Origin: Aquiflexum lacus
Lineage (GTDB): Bacteria > Bacteroidota > Bacteroidia > Cytophagales > Cyclobacteriaceae
Assembly: GCF_015476655.1 (NCBI RefSeq)
Contig: NZ_JABFHF010000005.1
Coordinates: 124,001-188,000, forward strand
Direction of reading: 5' to 3'
DNA length: 64,000 nucleotides
In this document: positions 45,749-54,926 of the stretch, piece after piece
Layout: the number at the start of each line of letters is the position of its first letter
Numbering within the stretch: position 1 is the stretch's first letter
Made by a program: the position numbers and the translations under genes
The notes under the pieces: model-generated
What the model saw: only the letters and a program-made list of their open reading frames with translations
Told to the model about the DNA's origin: nothing
Databases searched by the model: none

Positions 45749-47014
45749 ATGAGTAAATATTCCAGAAAGCTTCAAAAATTATACGATACTGCTCCCGTTC
45801 AGGAAACAGCTGTGTTGGTGGCCTTGATCCGTCAGGGACAAACGGACCATCAGATAACAGAATATCTCGACGAACTTTCTTTTTTGACCGAAACATTGGG
45901 GGCTAAGACAGTGTATCGTTTTACCCAAAGAATGGAAAAGCCTGATGTCAGGACATTTGTAGGCTCAGGGAAATTGGAGGAGATCAAATCATACATTGAG
46001 CACTTTGAGGTGGATATGGTTATTTTTGATGATGACCTTTCCCCTTCTCAAATGCGAAATCTGGAAAATGAACTCAAAGTAAAAGTCTACGACCGTTCTT
46101 TGTTGATTTTGGATATTTTTCTCAACAGGGCCCAGACCGCTCAGGCTAAGACCCAAGTTGAACTTGCCCGTTTTCAATACCTATTGCCAAGACTGACCAA
46201 CATGTGGACACACTTGGAAAGGCAAAGAGGTGGTACAAGTACCAGAGGTGGTGCCGGTGAAAAAGAAATTGAAACGGATAAAAGAGATATCCGGAGCAAA
46301 ATCACCTTGTTGAAAAGCAAACTTCAGGATATAGATAAACAAGGAGTGACCCAACGTAAAGGCAGGAAAGGAATTGTCAGGGTGGCATTGGTCGGTTATA
46401 CCAATGTGGGGAAAAGCACTTTGATGAACTTGATGACCAAGTCGGATATTCTTGCGGAAAACAAACTTTTTGCCACAGTTGATTCCACAGTTCGAAAAGT
46501 TGTTTTGGATAACATTCCCTTCTTGTTATCTGATACAGTTGGATTTATTAGAAAATTGCCTACCCATTTGATCGAATCTTTCAAATCCACCTTGGATGAA
46601 ATCAGGGAAGCAGAACTTTTGGTGCATGTGGTGGATATTTCACATCCAGGATTCGAGGATCATATTACTGTCGTGAACAATACGCTCAATGAAATCGGTG
46701 CAGGGGATAAAGCCATGTTGCTGGTCTTCAACAAAATTGACCTTGTGCCCAAAATGCCCTCAGAAGAGGAAATGATGCATATGACGGAACTTGAGGTGGA
46801 AGAAAAGAATTACCTGGATTTCGGTAAACTAGCAGAAGCTTACACCAAGAAAACCGGCATTGAGCCTGTTTTCATGGCGGCCCATGACGGAACCAACGTA
46901 GAATTTTTCAGAGAATCCTTGGTCAGAGAGGTTAAAAAGCAGCATATCAAAATGTATCCGCATTACCTGGAAAATGAGGTGATTGATATGTCTTTGTATA
47001 AAGATCTGGAGTGA
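45749..47014 (+). CDS. hflX: Ribosome-associated GTPase HflX
   Basis: A 421-residue GTPase that splits or rescues stalled ribosomes under stress. The N-terminal HflX domain (about 10-120, FVGSGKLEEIK, DDDLSPSQMRNLE) is followed by the coiled coil and the GGxG linker (RQRGGTSTRGGAGEKEIETD), then the G domain with G1 GYTNVGKSTL, G3 DTVGFI and G4 NKID. The ATG at 45749 gives MSKYSRKLQK; a further upstream start would add 16 unlikely residues. It ends 3 bp before the convergent methyltransferase gene. Confidence 0.95.
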   Translation: MSKYSRKLQKLYDTAPVQETAVLVALIRQGQTDHQITEYLDELSFLTETLGAKTVYRFTQRMEKPDVRTFVGSGKLEEIKSYIEHFEVDMVIFDDDLSPSQMRNLENELKVKVYDRSLLILDIFLNRAQTAQAKTQVELARFQYLLPRLTNMWTHLERQRGGTSTRGGAGEKEIETDKRDIRSKITLLKSKLQDIDKQGVTQRKGRKGIVRVALVGYTNVGKSTLMNLMTKSDILAENKLFATVDSTVRKVVLDNIPFLLSDTVGFIRKLPTHLIESFKSTLDEIREAELLVHVVDISHPGFEDHITVVNNTLNEIGAGDKAMLLVFNKIDLVPKMPSEEEMMHMTELEVEEKNYLDFGKLAEAYTKKTGIEPVFMAAHDGTNVEFFRESLVREVKKQHIKMYPHYLENEVIDMSLYKDLE

Positions 47015-47017
47015 TTC

Positions 47018-48400
47018 TTACCTCATCCTTATCCGCCATTCCTTCGGGTAATTGTTGTTGATCCTGTTTCCCAGGTTTTTAATCCAACCCATAGGGATGT
47101 TTTGGTAAGTAACCAAAACCCATCCTTCGGGAATATCATCAACTACCATGTCCTCTTTTCTCAGGAAAGTTAGAGCTTGGTCAAGATTTAGTTCATGGGC
47201 TGTAAACCCTTTTTTGGGCAAAATGCTGACAGCAAATTCATGGTTTGGAATGAATTGTTCTTTATTGAATTTGCCCAACTCAACACCAAAATACCTGATG
47301 TTCAAAAACCTGCTCAGGAATTCAAAATGAGTTTGATACTTGGCATTGGTCCAAAAGAAACTGTCCTGAAGGCTATAGAATGTACTTCTTTCATCCAATC
47401 CCAAATCCGAAATCAACCTTTGACTTTCCTGCTTATTGGCAGCTTTGATATGGGAATGCTTGAAATCTTTGATTTTTTTCGGTTCCTGAATATAGGAATC
47501 CTCAGGCCTTTTGAAGACCGAAACGAAAAAGCCCTCACCTTCAACATGATGGGGATAAAATCTGTATCCGTAAAAAGTCCCATCCTCAGTTTCAGTAGCG
47601 GTTTCGGTTATTTTCCATGTGGGGTCAATGGGAATTCGAACAGGTTCATAGGCGTACTCTGAACAGATAAACCGGATCATATCCTCGTTCTCCTTCTCAT
47701 TGAATGTGCATGTACTGTATATGAGATAACCACCGCCTTTTACCAAAGCACCGGCTTGGTCCATGATTCTTTGCTGCCTTAATGCACACAGGTTGACATT
47801 GTCTTCTGACCATTCATTTCTGGCCTCCTGATCTTTTCTGAACAATCCTTCACCTGAACATGGGGCATCCACCAGGACCAGATCAAAAAATCCTTCCAAT
47901 TCCCTGAAATGCTCCGGATCATTTTGGGTGACCATGGTATTGCCCAAGCCCCATTTGATAATATTTTCCTTGAGGATATTTGCCCTTGTTTTGATTACTT
48001 CATTGGCTACCAAAAAACCATCCTTTCCGATAAAACTGCTTAAAAGCGTGGATTTGCCTCCAGGTGCTGCGGCTAGGTCTAGGAATATGCCATCTTTAGG
48101 TGCTTGAATATATTTTAAAATATGCGCAATAAACATGGAAGATGATTCTTGTACATAATAGCATCCCGCGTGAAAAAGTGGATCTAAAGTAAATGATGGT
48201 CTTTCAGCTAGAAAATAGCCCTCATTATTCCAGGGAACGGCTGTCCTATCTGCTTCATGGATAATTCCTTTGAAAGGATTGATTCTAATAGATACCCTTG
48301 GTTCCTTTTCCAGTGATTTTTCAAATGCAAAGAATTCTTCCTCACCCAAATAGTTTATCATCCTTTTTACAAAGGCTTCCGGAAGTTTGATTTCAGACAT
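47018..48400 (-). CDS. RsmF/RsmB-type rRNA cytosine-C5 methyltransferase
   Basis: A 460-residue SAM-dependent RNA m5C methyltransferase of the NOL1/NOP2/Sun family. The SAM motif is FLDLAAAPGGKSTLL; the two catalytic cysteines lie in DAPCSGEGLFRK and YSTCTFNEKENE. The C-terminal half (about 300-460) has the RsmF/YebU layout, with an extra PUA-like domain, so it probably modifies 16S rRNA (inference). The ATG at 48400 was chosen over a TTG at 48418. Confidence 0.9.
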   Translation of the reverse strand: MSEIKLPEAFVKRMINYLGEEEFFAFEKSLEKEPRVSIRINPFKGIIHEADRTAVPWNNEGYFLAERPSFTLDPLFHAGCYYVQESSSMFIAHILKYIQAPKDGIFLDLAAAPGGKSTLLSSFIGKDGFLVANEVIKTRANILKENIIKWGLGNTMVTQNDPEHFRELEGFFDLVLVDAPCSGEGLFRKDQEARNEWSEDNVNLCALRQQRIMDQAGALVKGGGYLIYSTCTFNEKENEDMIRFICSEYAYEPVRIPIDPTWKITETATETEDGTFYGYRFYPHHVEGEGFFVSVFKRPEDSYIQEPKKIKDFKHSHIKAANKQESQRLISDLGLDERSTFYSLQDSFFWTNAKYQTHFEFLSRFLNIRYFGVELGKFNKEQFIPNHEFAVSILPKKGFTAHELNLDQALTFLRKEDMVVDDIPEGWVLVTYQNIPMGWIKNLGNRINNNYPKEWRIRMR

Positions 48401-48435
48401 ACAAAATGGTTTTGACAAAAATAACCTTTTCCATG

Positions 48436-49236
48436 CTATTGTTCTTGAGCTACCTGATGGGAGGTCGAAGAAACGATTAAGATTTTTTCTTTAAAATTAT
48501 CTTTTGAAGAATCAATTTGGAGAAGTATATCTTCAATATTTTGAGTGAGAGCTTTTTTAGAAATACTATCCATTTTCTTTCCTTTCAACCACAATTGGGT
48601 CTGATGTAGATCATGCCAATTGCCGATTTTTTCTGTAAGACCTCCAAGATATGTTATATTAATTTCATTCTTTTTGCCAACTTCTTTTCCGGTTAATTCC
48701 GTAATGTGGTGGATTGATTTTAGATATTTCCTTGAATCATGAAGATGGGGGATATATCTTTTCTTATTTAAAATGAGTTCTGAGGCAAGGATATAATCTT
48801 TAAAAAATCTTTTCGACTGGGAATTGGAAATGGGGATAAGTTGCTTATAAAAATCTTCCTCAGCCTTTTGAAGTAATTTCCCATACTTTTTTTCTTGTAA
48901 GATAAAATTCCGGGTTTCCTTTTGAATCAGATTTTTCAGCTTGTTTTCAAGTTTTTCATTTGTCAGACCTATTTTTTCAAAATTAAGCAGGTGTATTTGT
49001 GCTTCCCTGATTATCCCAGCATGTTTGAATATTTTCCTGACAGGTTTAAAAACTTTGACTAGGTCAGTGTTAGGAAGGATATGAGAACAGTATTTAACAA
49101 AGGAGTGGATTTTCTTGGTAAAAACCCTCATTTGATGGATATCTACCGGGTTTTGGTGTTGGCAAAATTGGTCAAAATGCTGGTGAAGCATTTTCCATTT
49201 GTCTTCCAAAAATTCTTTTTGTTGGCGCTTATTCAA
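48436..49236 (-). CDS. CHAD-domain protein
   Basis: A 266-residue, very basic helical protein with the CHAD features: VDIHQMRVFTKKIHSFVKYC near residues 31-50, FKHAGIIREAQIHL, and a second half repeat with LHDSRKYLKSI and LGGLTEKIGNWHDLHQ. CHAD domains bind inorganic polyphosphate through conserved histidines and basic residues and often travel with CYTH triphosphatases; no CYTH gene is adjacent here. The two helical repeats are intact, so it should be functional. It lies 35 bp upstream of the methyltransferase gene. Confidence 0.83.
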   Translation of the reverse strand: MNKRQQKEFLEDKWKMLHQHFDQFCQHQNPVDIHQMRVFTKKIHSFVKYCSHILPNTDLVKVFKPVRKIFKHAGIIREAQIHLLNFEKIGLTNEKLENKLKNLIQKETRNFILQEKKYGKLLQKAEEDFYKQLIPISNSQSKRFFKDYILASELILNKKRYIPHLHDSRKYLKSIHHITELTGKEVGKKNEINITYLGGLTEKIGNWHDLHQTQLWLKGKKMDSISKKALTQNIEDILLQIDSSKDNFKEKILIVSSTSHQVAQEQ

Positions 49237-49295
49237 TTTTGATAATTTTTTGACCTTGAATATACATCTTATTCAAAAATAATGGATTAAAAATT

Positions 49296-50204
49296 TCACT
49301 TGGATTTCAATGAAAATCCAATGCCAAGATGGTATTCGACATTTGTTAAGTCAAACCCCCTAAGGTTACCACCAAACCTGAGGTTCAAACCATTAAAATC
49401 CAGAATCATACCTCCTTCAATAGCAGCTTGGTTTCTGTTTGCCTGAGGGTTTTTGGCCCATTCATTTCGTTTGCCAGGGTTGTTTTCATCAATGATCTCC
49501 ACTTCCCAAAATTCCCTGCTGTGGTTTAGTCCTGCACCTGCATACATCCAAAGGGGTTTATGGATTTTCCATGTTATTCCCATGATACCCTCTACCACCC
49601 CATGTTTGATGTAGCCTGTAGTCTCAGCATTTTCAAATTCCCCTTCACCATATACTGTACCCAAGCTATTAGCGGTCAGATCCCCGGTTTTGACCATTAT
49701 ATCGGGATTGCCTCTGATGGTCATGTAAGTACCAATACCACGATGATTGATGCTACCGACGGTTAATCCGAAAGGTGCCGTAGGATTGTAGACATAGGAA
49801 TAAAAAAACCTGTCCACTTTTCTTATTGGGATAAACCCTTCAGGAAGATTTTCATACTTCTTTGTTGGTTTATTTTTGTTTATGGCAATGGCTTTTTCCA
49901 GTTCAAAGATTTTTGGGTAAAGCTTTTCACTTCCCAGTTTTTTGGCTTGTTCCAGATATGGTTTTGCCATTTTGGATTTACCCGTTTTGAAAAGGGCAAG
50001 AGCCGAATAATAATAACCTTCTCCTTGTTCTACGTCCATGGTGATTTGGACTTTGGCCAATTCAAGAACCTGTAGCCAATTTTCCTGATTGATTGAAAGG
50101 TTGATTTCTTTATCGATTTTTAAGAAATCAGCTTGTTGAGCATATACCGAAGTTGAAGCCAGCATTACAATGAATGCGAAAGCCACACGGGCGAAAGTTT
50201 TCAT
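49296..50204 (-). CDS. Secreted protein with TPR-like N-terminus and barrel-like C-terminus
   Basis: A 302-residue exported protein with signal peptide MKTFARVAFAFIVMLA then SVYA-Q. Residues about 25-105 look like TPR helices (NWLQVLELAKVQITMDVEQG, GYYYSALALFKTGKSKMAKP), and the remainder has alternating amphipathic strands (FFYSYVYNPTAPFGLTVGSI, YHLGIGFSLK) of an outer-membrane barrel. No family name is recognised. The ATG at 50204 starts the signal peptide directly; a longer frame begins at 50228. Confidence 0.78.
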   Translation of the reverse strand: MKTFARVAFAFIVMLASTSVYAQQADFLKIDKEINLSINQENWLQVLELAKVQITMDVEQGEGYYYSALALFKTGKSKMAKPYLEQAKKLGSEKLYPKIFELEKAIAINKNKPTKKYENLPEGFIPIRKVDRFFYSYVYNPTAPFGLTVGSINHRGIGTYMTIRGNPDIMVKTGDLTANSLGTVYGEGEFENAETTGYIKHGVVEGIMGITWKIHKPLWMYAGAGLNHSREFWEVEIIDENNPGKRNEWAKNPQANRNQAAIEGGMILDFNGLNLRFGGNLRGFDLTNVEYHLGIGFSLKSK

Positions 50205-50535
50205 GATAAATAAATTCAATGGCAGCAAAACTCACTGCAATATTGAAGAGATAGATTTGGGTGATTTTGCTTGAAAATCATTACTATTTACCACAGAAAT
50301 GAGGAATAAAAAAGGATAAATCAAAATAAAATTTTGAGGATAATATAATCCCTTTTAGAGATAAAAAAGTGTATCTGCTGCAGGTGAAAAACCAAAAGTT
50401 TAAGATTCAATGGTTTTATTTTTCATAAAACAGCTTTCCAACTCTTTTGATGTGTTCGATAAATTCAGGATGTTTTAGCTTCGGGAAATTTACAAGATCA
50501 ACAAAATAAGGTAAGGAACTGTCTTCCAATTCTGA
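50205..50535. other. Gene-free spacer
   Basis: No gene, hairpin or repeat was recognised in this 331-bp A+T-rich spacer between the barrel protein and mazG, apart from possible promoter DNA for the barrel gene. Confidence 0.5.
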
Positions 50536-51336
50536 TTATATTTTTTTCGCCTCTTCCCAATATACATCCATCTCTGCCAAGGTCATTTCCTCAATCAATT
50601 TTCCGGATTCTTTGGCCGCTTTTTCGAGGTATTGGAATCGCTTGATGAATTTCAGGTTGGTACGTTCCAAGGCCTCCTCCGGATTGATATCGATAAATCT
50701 AGCGTAATTGATCAAAGAAAAAAGTAAATCCCCAAATTCACCTGAAGCTTTTTCTTTGTCGATCTCAGCATCTTCTGTAGCATTGAAAGCTTCTTTGAAT
50801 TCCTGCATTTCCTCTTCTACTTTTTCCCATACCTGATGTTTTTCTTCCCAATCAAACCCTACTCCACGGGCTTTTTCCTGTATCCTCATGGCCTTGATCA
50901 GGGCTGGGAGGGATTTTGGAACTCCACCCAATACAGATACATTCCCTTTTTCCTGCAATTTAATTTTTTCCCAATTCTGTTTGACTGTTTCCTCATCTTC
51001 GGCTTTGGTATCTCCATAAATATGCGGATGTCTTCGGATCAATTTTTCACAAAGACTATCAATCACTGTCCCTATATCGAAGGATTTTTTTTCAGATCCT
51101 ATTTTGGCATAAAACACAATATGCAGCAGAATATCCCCCAATTCCTTTTTGATCTCATTAAGATCATTTTCGATGATGGCATCAGAAAGCTCAAAGGTTT
51201 CTTCTATGGTAAGGTGCCTCAGGCTTTCCAAAGTTTGTTTTCTATCCCACGGACACTGCTCCCGAAGCTCATCCATAATGGTCAAAAGTTTATCAAATGA
51301 TTCGAGTTGGGATTTTCTGGAGGATAATTCAGACAT
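50536..51336 (-). CDS. mazG: Nucleoside triphosphate pyrophosphohydrolase MazG
   Basis: A 266-residue enzyme that hydrolyses (d)NTPs to monophosphates and pyrophosphate, clearing non-standard nucleotides. It has two MazG domains: the first with CPWDRKQTLESLRHLTIEE and EETFELSDAI, the second with GFDWEEKHQVWEKVEEEMQE and EFGDLLFSLINYARF. The metal-binding ExxE and ExxD patterns are kept in both. It diverges from the small membrane-protein gene across a 71-bp spacer with a palindrome. Confidence 0.95.
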   Translation of the reverse strand: MSELSSRKSQLESFDKLLTIMDELREQCPWDRKQTLESLRHLTIEETFELSDAIIENDLNEIKKELGDILLHIVFYAKIGSEKKSFDIGTVIDSLCEKLIRRHPHIYGDTKAEDEETVKQNWEKIKLQEKGNVSVLGGVPKSLPALIKAMRIQEKARGVGFDWEEKHQVWEKVEEEMQEFKEAFNATEDAEIDKEKASGEFGDLLFSLINYARFIDINPEEALERTNLKFIKRFQYLEKAAKESGKLIEEMTLAEMDVYWEEAKKI

Positions 51337-51383
51337 ATATGGGGAAACTAATCGTAATGTGAGGACGTTTTCAAAGTATTACG

Positions 51384-51399
51384 TAAATTTGCGCAAATT
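51384..51399. promoter_or_regulatory. Promoter -7 box overlapping a 14-bp palindrome
   Basis: TAAATTTG (51384-51391) matches TAnnTTTG for the plus-strand gene at 51408. It overlaps the perfect palindrome AATTTGCGCAAATT at 51386-51399 in the short divergent spacer with mazG, so a bound protein would block the promoter. Predicted leader about 10 bases. Confidence 0.5.
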
Positions 51400-51407
51400 A
51401 AATTGAT

Positions 51408-51638
51408 ATGGCAACCTTGTACTTTACTTTAGGCTTTCTGGCATTATTCTTCATTTTGATGTCCGTCAGGCTGATATTTCTCAAAAATGGTGAATTCAAA
51501 GGCACCTGTGCTTCACAAAACCCCTACCTGAATAAAGATGGCGGGACCTGTGGCTATTGTGGTAAAACAGTAGATGCCGACAGTTCCTGCGGAAACCCTG
51601 ACAATGAAGTGGACAAGGTCATGGCCAAATTCAAATAA
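51408..51638 (+). CDS. Small membrane protein with cysteine-rich tail
   Basis: A 76-residue protein with one N-terminal transmembrane helix (residues 4-25, LYFTLGFLALFFILMSVRLI) and a soluble tail with five cysteines, including GTCGYCGKTV and SSCGNPD, and GTCASQNP before. The CxxC spacing suggests metal binding or a disulfide. It looks like a conserved short Bacteroidota protein of unknown function. It ends with a terminator before the GlmM-like gene. Confidence 0.8.
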   Translation: MATLYFTLGFLALFFILMSVRLIFLKNGEFKGTCASQNPYLNKDGGTCGYCGKTVDADSSCGNPDNEVDKVMAKFK

Positions 51639-51650
51639 GCAGTTTTTTAC

Positions 51651-51675
51651 TCCTGATTATGTCAGGATTTTTCTA
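51651..51675 (+). terminator. Terminator after the small membrane-protein gene
   Basis: The stem TCCTGA / TCAGGA with loop TTATG is followed by TTTTTCTATTTT. Confidence 0.65.
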
Positions 51676-51696
51676 TTTTAACTTAATCGTTTTCTT

Positions 51697-53088
51697 GTGG
51701 CATTAATTAAATCTATTTCAGGCATTCGTGGTACCATTGGTGGTAAACCTGGAGAGGGATTAACCCCTCTGGATGTTGTAAAATTTACCTCGGCCTACGG
51801 GAGTTGGGTCATCAATCATACAAATAATCCCAGGGTGGTTATTGGCCGGGATGCCAGAATTTCCGGTGAAATGGTCTCTAAATTGGTTTCCGCTACGCTT
51901 CAGGGCTTGGGGATTGATGTGATTGACCTTGGTTTGAGTACCACACCGACAGTTGAATTGGCAGTTCCGTTGGAAAAGGCGGGCGGAGGGATTATTCTCA
52001 CTGCGAGCCATAATCCTATACAATGGAATGCACTGAAACTTTTAAATGACAAAGGAGAATTTATTTCTGATCTTGAGGGTAAGGCTATTCTTGAAAGTGC
52101 CGAAAATGAAGATTTTTCATTTGCAGAAGTAAGAAAAATTGGAAAATATATAGAGATCGATGATTATATCGATAGGCATGTGGAACATGTGCTTGGGTTG
52201 AAATTGGTGGATAAAGAAGCCATTGCAGCCAGAAAATTCAAAGTAGTCATTGATTGTGTAAATTCCACAGGAGGAATTGCCCTTCCAAAATTATTAAGAG
52301 CTCTTGGAGTTGAGGACATTGAGGAAATGTATTGTACCCCTGATGGAAATTTCCCCCACAATCCTGAACCGCTTCCAGAAAACCTGAGGGATATTTCTGA
52401 GAAATTGAAGAAAGGTAAGTTTGATTTGGGCATTGTCGTAGATCCGGATGTGGACAGGCTTTGCTTTATGAATGAAGACGGAAGCCCCTTTGGAGAAGAG
52501 TATACTTTGGTAGCAGTAGCGGATTATGTACTTTCAAAGACCCCGGGAAATACGGTGTCCAATCTAAGTTCAACGAGGGCCTTGCGGGATGTGACAGAGA
52601 AAAGAGGCGGACAATATCAAGCTGCTGCAGTGGGAGAAGTCAATGTGGTCAACAAAATGAAAGAGACCCATGCCGTCATAGGAGGTGAAGGAAATGGTGG
52701 GGTGATTTATCCGGAATCCCACTATGGAAGGGATGCTTTGGTAGGTATCGGTTTATTTTTGACACATTTGGCCAAATTCGGTAAGACCATTTCCAGATTG
52801 AGGGCAAGCTATCCGAATTACCATATTTCCAAAAACAAAATTGAACTCACACCGGAAATCGATGTGGACAAGGTCTTGGAAGCCATCAAGAAGAAATACA
52901 GCAAACAACCCATCAATGATATCGATGGGGTAAAAATAGAATTCGACAAAGAATGGGTGCATTTGCGAAAATCAAACACCGAACCCATTATCAGAATATA
53001 TTCCGAATCAGAATCTCAGGCGACTGCTGACCACTTGGCCAATAAAATCATTTTGGATATCCGAGAAGTGGTCAAAGGTTCTAATTGA
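51697..53088 (+). CDS. glmM: Phosphoglucosamine mutase / phosphomannomutase family
   Basis: A 463-residue alpha-D-phosphohexomutase. The start is GTG (MALIKSISGIRGTIGG). The phospho-serine loop is TASHNP with Ser104, the metal loop is DPDVDRL and the sugar-binding loop GGEGNGGVIYP; the phosphate-binding C-terminus reads RKSNTEPIIRIYSES. In Bacteroidota this subfamily is usually named GlmM (glucosamine-6-phosphate to glucosamine-1-phosphate for peptidoglycan), but a mannose or glucose phosphate role cannot be excluded. The metal loop has DPDVD rather than the common DGDGD. Confidence 0.88.
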   Translation: MALIKSISGIRGTIGGKPGEGLTPLDVVKFTSAYGSWVINHTNNPRVVIGRDARISGEMVSKLVSATLQGLGIDVIDLGLSTTPTVELAVPLEKAGGGIILTASHNPIQWNALKLLNDKGEFISDLEGKAILESAENEDFSFAEVRKIGKYIEIDDYIDRHVEHVLGLKLVDKEAIAARKFKVVIDCVNSTGGIALPKLLRALGVEDIEEMYCTPDGNFPHNPEPLPENLRDISEKLKKGKFDLGIVVDPDVDRLCFMNEDGSPFGEEYTLVAVADYVLSKTPGNTVSNLSSTRALRDVTEKRGGQYQAAAVGEVNVVNKMKETHAVIGGEGNGGVIYPESHYGRDALVGIGLFLTHLAKFGKTISRLRASYPNYHISKNKIELTPEIDVDKVLEAIKKKYSKQPINDIDGVKIEFDKEWVHLRKSNTEPIIRIYSESESQATADHLANKIILDIREVVKGSN

Positions 53089-53096
53089 AAGTGGTT

Positions 53097-53119
53097 AATG
53101 TTAGTGGGACACTAACATT
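53097..53119 (+). terminator. Hairpin 9 bp after glmM
   Basis: A perfect 10-bp stem (AATGTTAGTG / CACTAACATT) with loop GGA. There is only a short T run after it, so it may protect the 3' end or terminate weakly. Confidence 0.5.
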
Positions 53120-53151
53120 TGCCCAGAATAGTTCAAATTGAGATCGTTTAG

Positions 53152-53184
53152 AAACCTGCCATGTTTTCATAACCTGGGAGGTTT
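53152..53184. repeat. Degenerate AAACCTGCC / GGCAGGTTT inverted repeat
   Basis: AAACCTGCCATGTT faces AACCTGGGAGGTTT with two mismatches; this looks like a copy of a common intergenic palindrome of this group of bacteria, here just upstream of the cysteine desulfurase gene. Confidence 0.5.
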
Positions 53185-53219
53185 ATAAAAAGTAACCCCG
53201 GCCCAAATAAAATAAAGAA

Positions 53220-54362
53220 ATGAGAGTGTACTTAGACAATGCCGCCACCACAGCCATGGACGATAGGGTAGTGGAAGCCATGATTCCCTACATGAAAGAG
53301 CATTATGGCAATCCTTCCTCTGTTCACAGTCATGGTAGACAGGTAAGATCCGCCATTGAGAAATCAAGGAAAAAGGTAGCGGAATTACTGAATGCATCAC
53401 CGGCAGAGATATTTTTTACCTCAGGGGGAACAGAAGCGGATAATACTGCGATTGTTTGCGGGATTGAGACGCATGGAATTACCCATGCCATAACTTCACC
53501 GATAGAACATCATGCGGTATTGCATACTTTGGAAGAATGTGCCAAAAAAGGGAAAGTGAAACTCAGCTTGGTGGAGGTAAATGATAAAGGAGAAATCAAT
53601 TTGAACCATCTTCAAGAGCTATTGAAATCCAATCCCAATTCTTTGGTTTCTCTCATGCATGCCAATAATGAAATTGGTAACATCAATGACCTGAATGCTA
53701 TAGGCAATATGGTGAAGGAATATCAGGGATTTTTTCATTCGGATACCGTGCAGACCATGGGTCATTATGTGCATGACCTTAAAAATCTACCCGTCGATTC
53801 CATAGTGGCCGGAGGGCATAAATTCCATGGTCCAAAAGGGTCAGGGTTTTTGTATGTCAAAAAAGACAGGAAAATCCATCCCTTTATTTATGGCGGAGCC
53901 CAAGAAAGGAATATGCGTGGCGGTACCGAAAATGTCATTGGCATAGTCGGAATATCCAAAGCCTTGGAGTTGGCCTATGAGGATATGTCTGGGCACCAAT
54001 CCCACATTGAGGGTCTGAAAAAGCATTTTATCGAGTTACTGAAAAGTGATATTCCCGGAGTTGAATTCAATGGGCTTTCGGAAGATTTGGATAAAAGCCT
54101 TTACACGGTATTGAATGTAAGCTTACCACCTTCGGAAGAAAACAGGGGTATGTTACTGTTTAACCTGGATCTGCATGGGATTTCAGCATCAGGTGGTTCC
54201 GCATGCAGCAGTGGGGCAACGGTAGGTTCGCATGTACTTAGGGCACTGAATCATGACTATGAAAGGGAATCTGTGAGGTTTTCTTTCAGCAGGTTCAATA
54301 CGAAAGAAGAGATTGAATACACTGTTGAGAAGTTGAAGGAATTGTATGGGGTTGCGGTCTAG
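53220..54362 (+). CDS. Cysteine desulfurase (NifS/IscS family)
   Basis: A 380-residue PLP enzyme that takes sulfur from cysteine for Fe-S clusters or thio-modification of tRNA. The lysine that binds PLP is Lys201 in AGGHKFHGPKG, the PLP-stacking His is in SPIEHHAVLHT, and the sulfur-carrying Cys329 sits in SGGSACSSG. The short loop around the cysteine places it in group I (NifS/IscS), not SufS. No iscU or scaffold gene is adjacent; the neighbour upstream is glmM. Confidence 0.92.
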   Translation: MRVYLDNAATTAMDDRVVEAMIPYMKEHYGNPSSVHSHGRQVRSAIEKSRKKVAELLNASPAEIFFTSGGTEADNTAIVCGIETHGITHAITSPIEHHAVLHTLEECAKKGKVKLSLVEVNDKGEINLNHLQELLKSNPNSLVSLMHANNEIGNINDLNAIGNMVKEYQGFFHSDTVQTMGHYVHDLKNLPVDSIVAGGHKFHGPKGSGFLYVKKDRKIHPFIYGGAQERNMRGGTENVIGIVGISKALELAYEDMSGHQSHIEGLKKHFIELLKSDIPGVEFNGLSEDLDKSLYTVLNVSLPPSEENRGMLLFNLDLHGISASGGSACSSGATVGSHVLRALNHDYERESVRFSFSRFNTKEEIEYTVEKLKELYGVAV

Positions 54363-54402
54363 GATCTCAAAAAGAGGATGTTTTAATTTTGTGGTTTGAT
54401 AG

Positions 54403-54482
54403 AACGCTGATGACGCTGATTGTGCTGATTCACGCAGATAAAAAAATCAGTGAAAATCAGCCAAACCTGCGTTATCCGCATT
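54403..54482. repeat. AACGCTGATGACGCTGATT-type interspersed repeat
   Basis: Repeated CGCTGAT, GCTGATT and ATCAG words on both strands form an imperfect dyad (GCTGATTCAC with GTGAAAATCAGC) ending ACCTGCGTTATCCGC. This kind of element is common between genes of many bacteria. It has no reading frame. Confidence 0.55.
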
Positions 54483-54571
54483 CCAAAAAACGCTTAGTAG
54501 AAAATCATTCCAAAAAATAACTAAATTCTTGTTTGATATTCATTCTGATTTTACTTTTAGGGAAACACATT

Positions 54572-54761
54572 TAAAATGAGAAAGCGGAAGTGTTCCTGAC
54601 CATATTTGATAAAGACCTCCAAATGATAGGGGAGACCAAAATCAAAGATTATGTAGAATAACACTCAAGCCTCCCATTTTACCAAAGATGGCGCAATATG
54701 GCTTCATGAAAATGTGGACGATGAGTTGGGTTTTATAAGGATTAAGGTTTTGGAGAAATGA
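54572..54761 (+). pseudogene. C-terminal relic of a DUF4221-like or propeller-type secreted protein
   Basis: One frame reads NEKAEVFLTIFDKDLQMIGE then TKIKDYVE and a stop at 54659. A shifted frame then continues FTKDGAIWLHENVDDELGFI then RIKVLEK and a stop at 54761. Together they look like the last two blades of a DUF4221/6-bladed-propeller protein (xxLTIFDKDx..GET, then F.TKDGxxL, ending in a short RI.V tail). The 5' part of the gene is absent and the remaining frames are broken by at least one stop and one frame shift. The family call is tentative; that it is a decayed coding region is better supported. Confidence 0.5.
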
Positions 54762-54926
54762 ATGCTTATCGAGGTTCAAGTCAGATCTTATGAAAATAGC
54801 TCAGGGCTTAAGATTCCATATCAATATCCATTTATATCCAATATCCATCAGTATCTTTTAATCAAAAAATTATACCATTGATTTCCTAACAGGCAGGAAA
54901 ATGGAATATCATTAAAAACCTCATTA

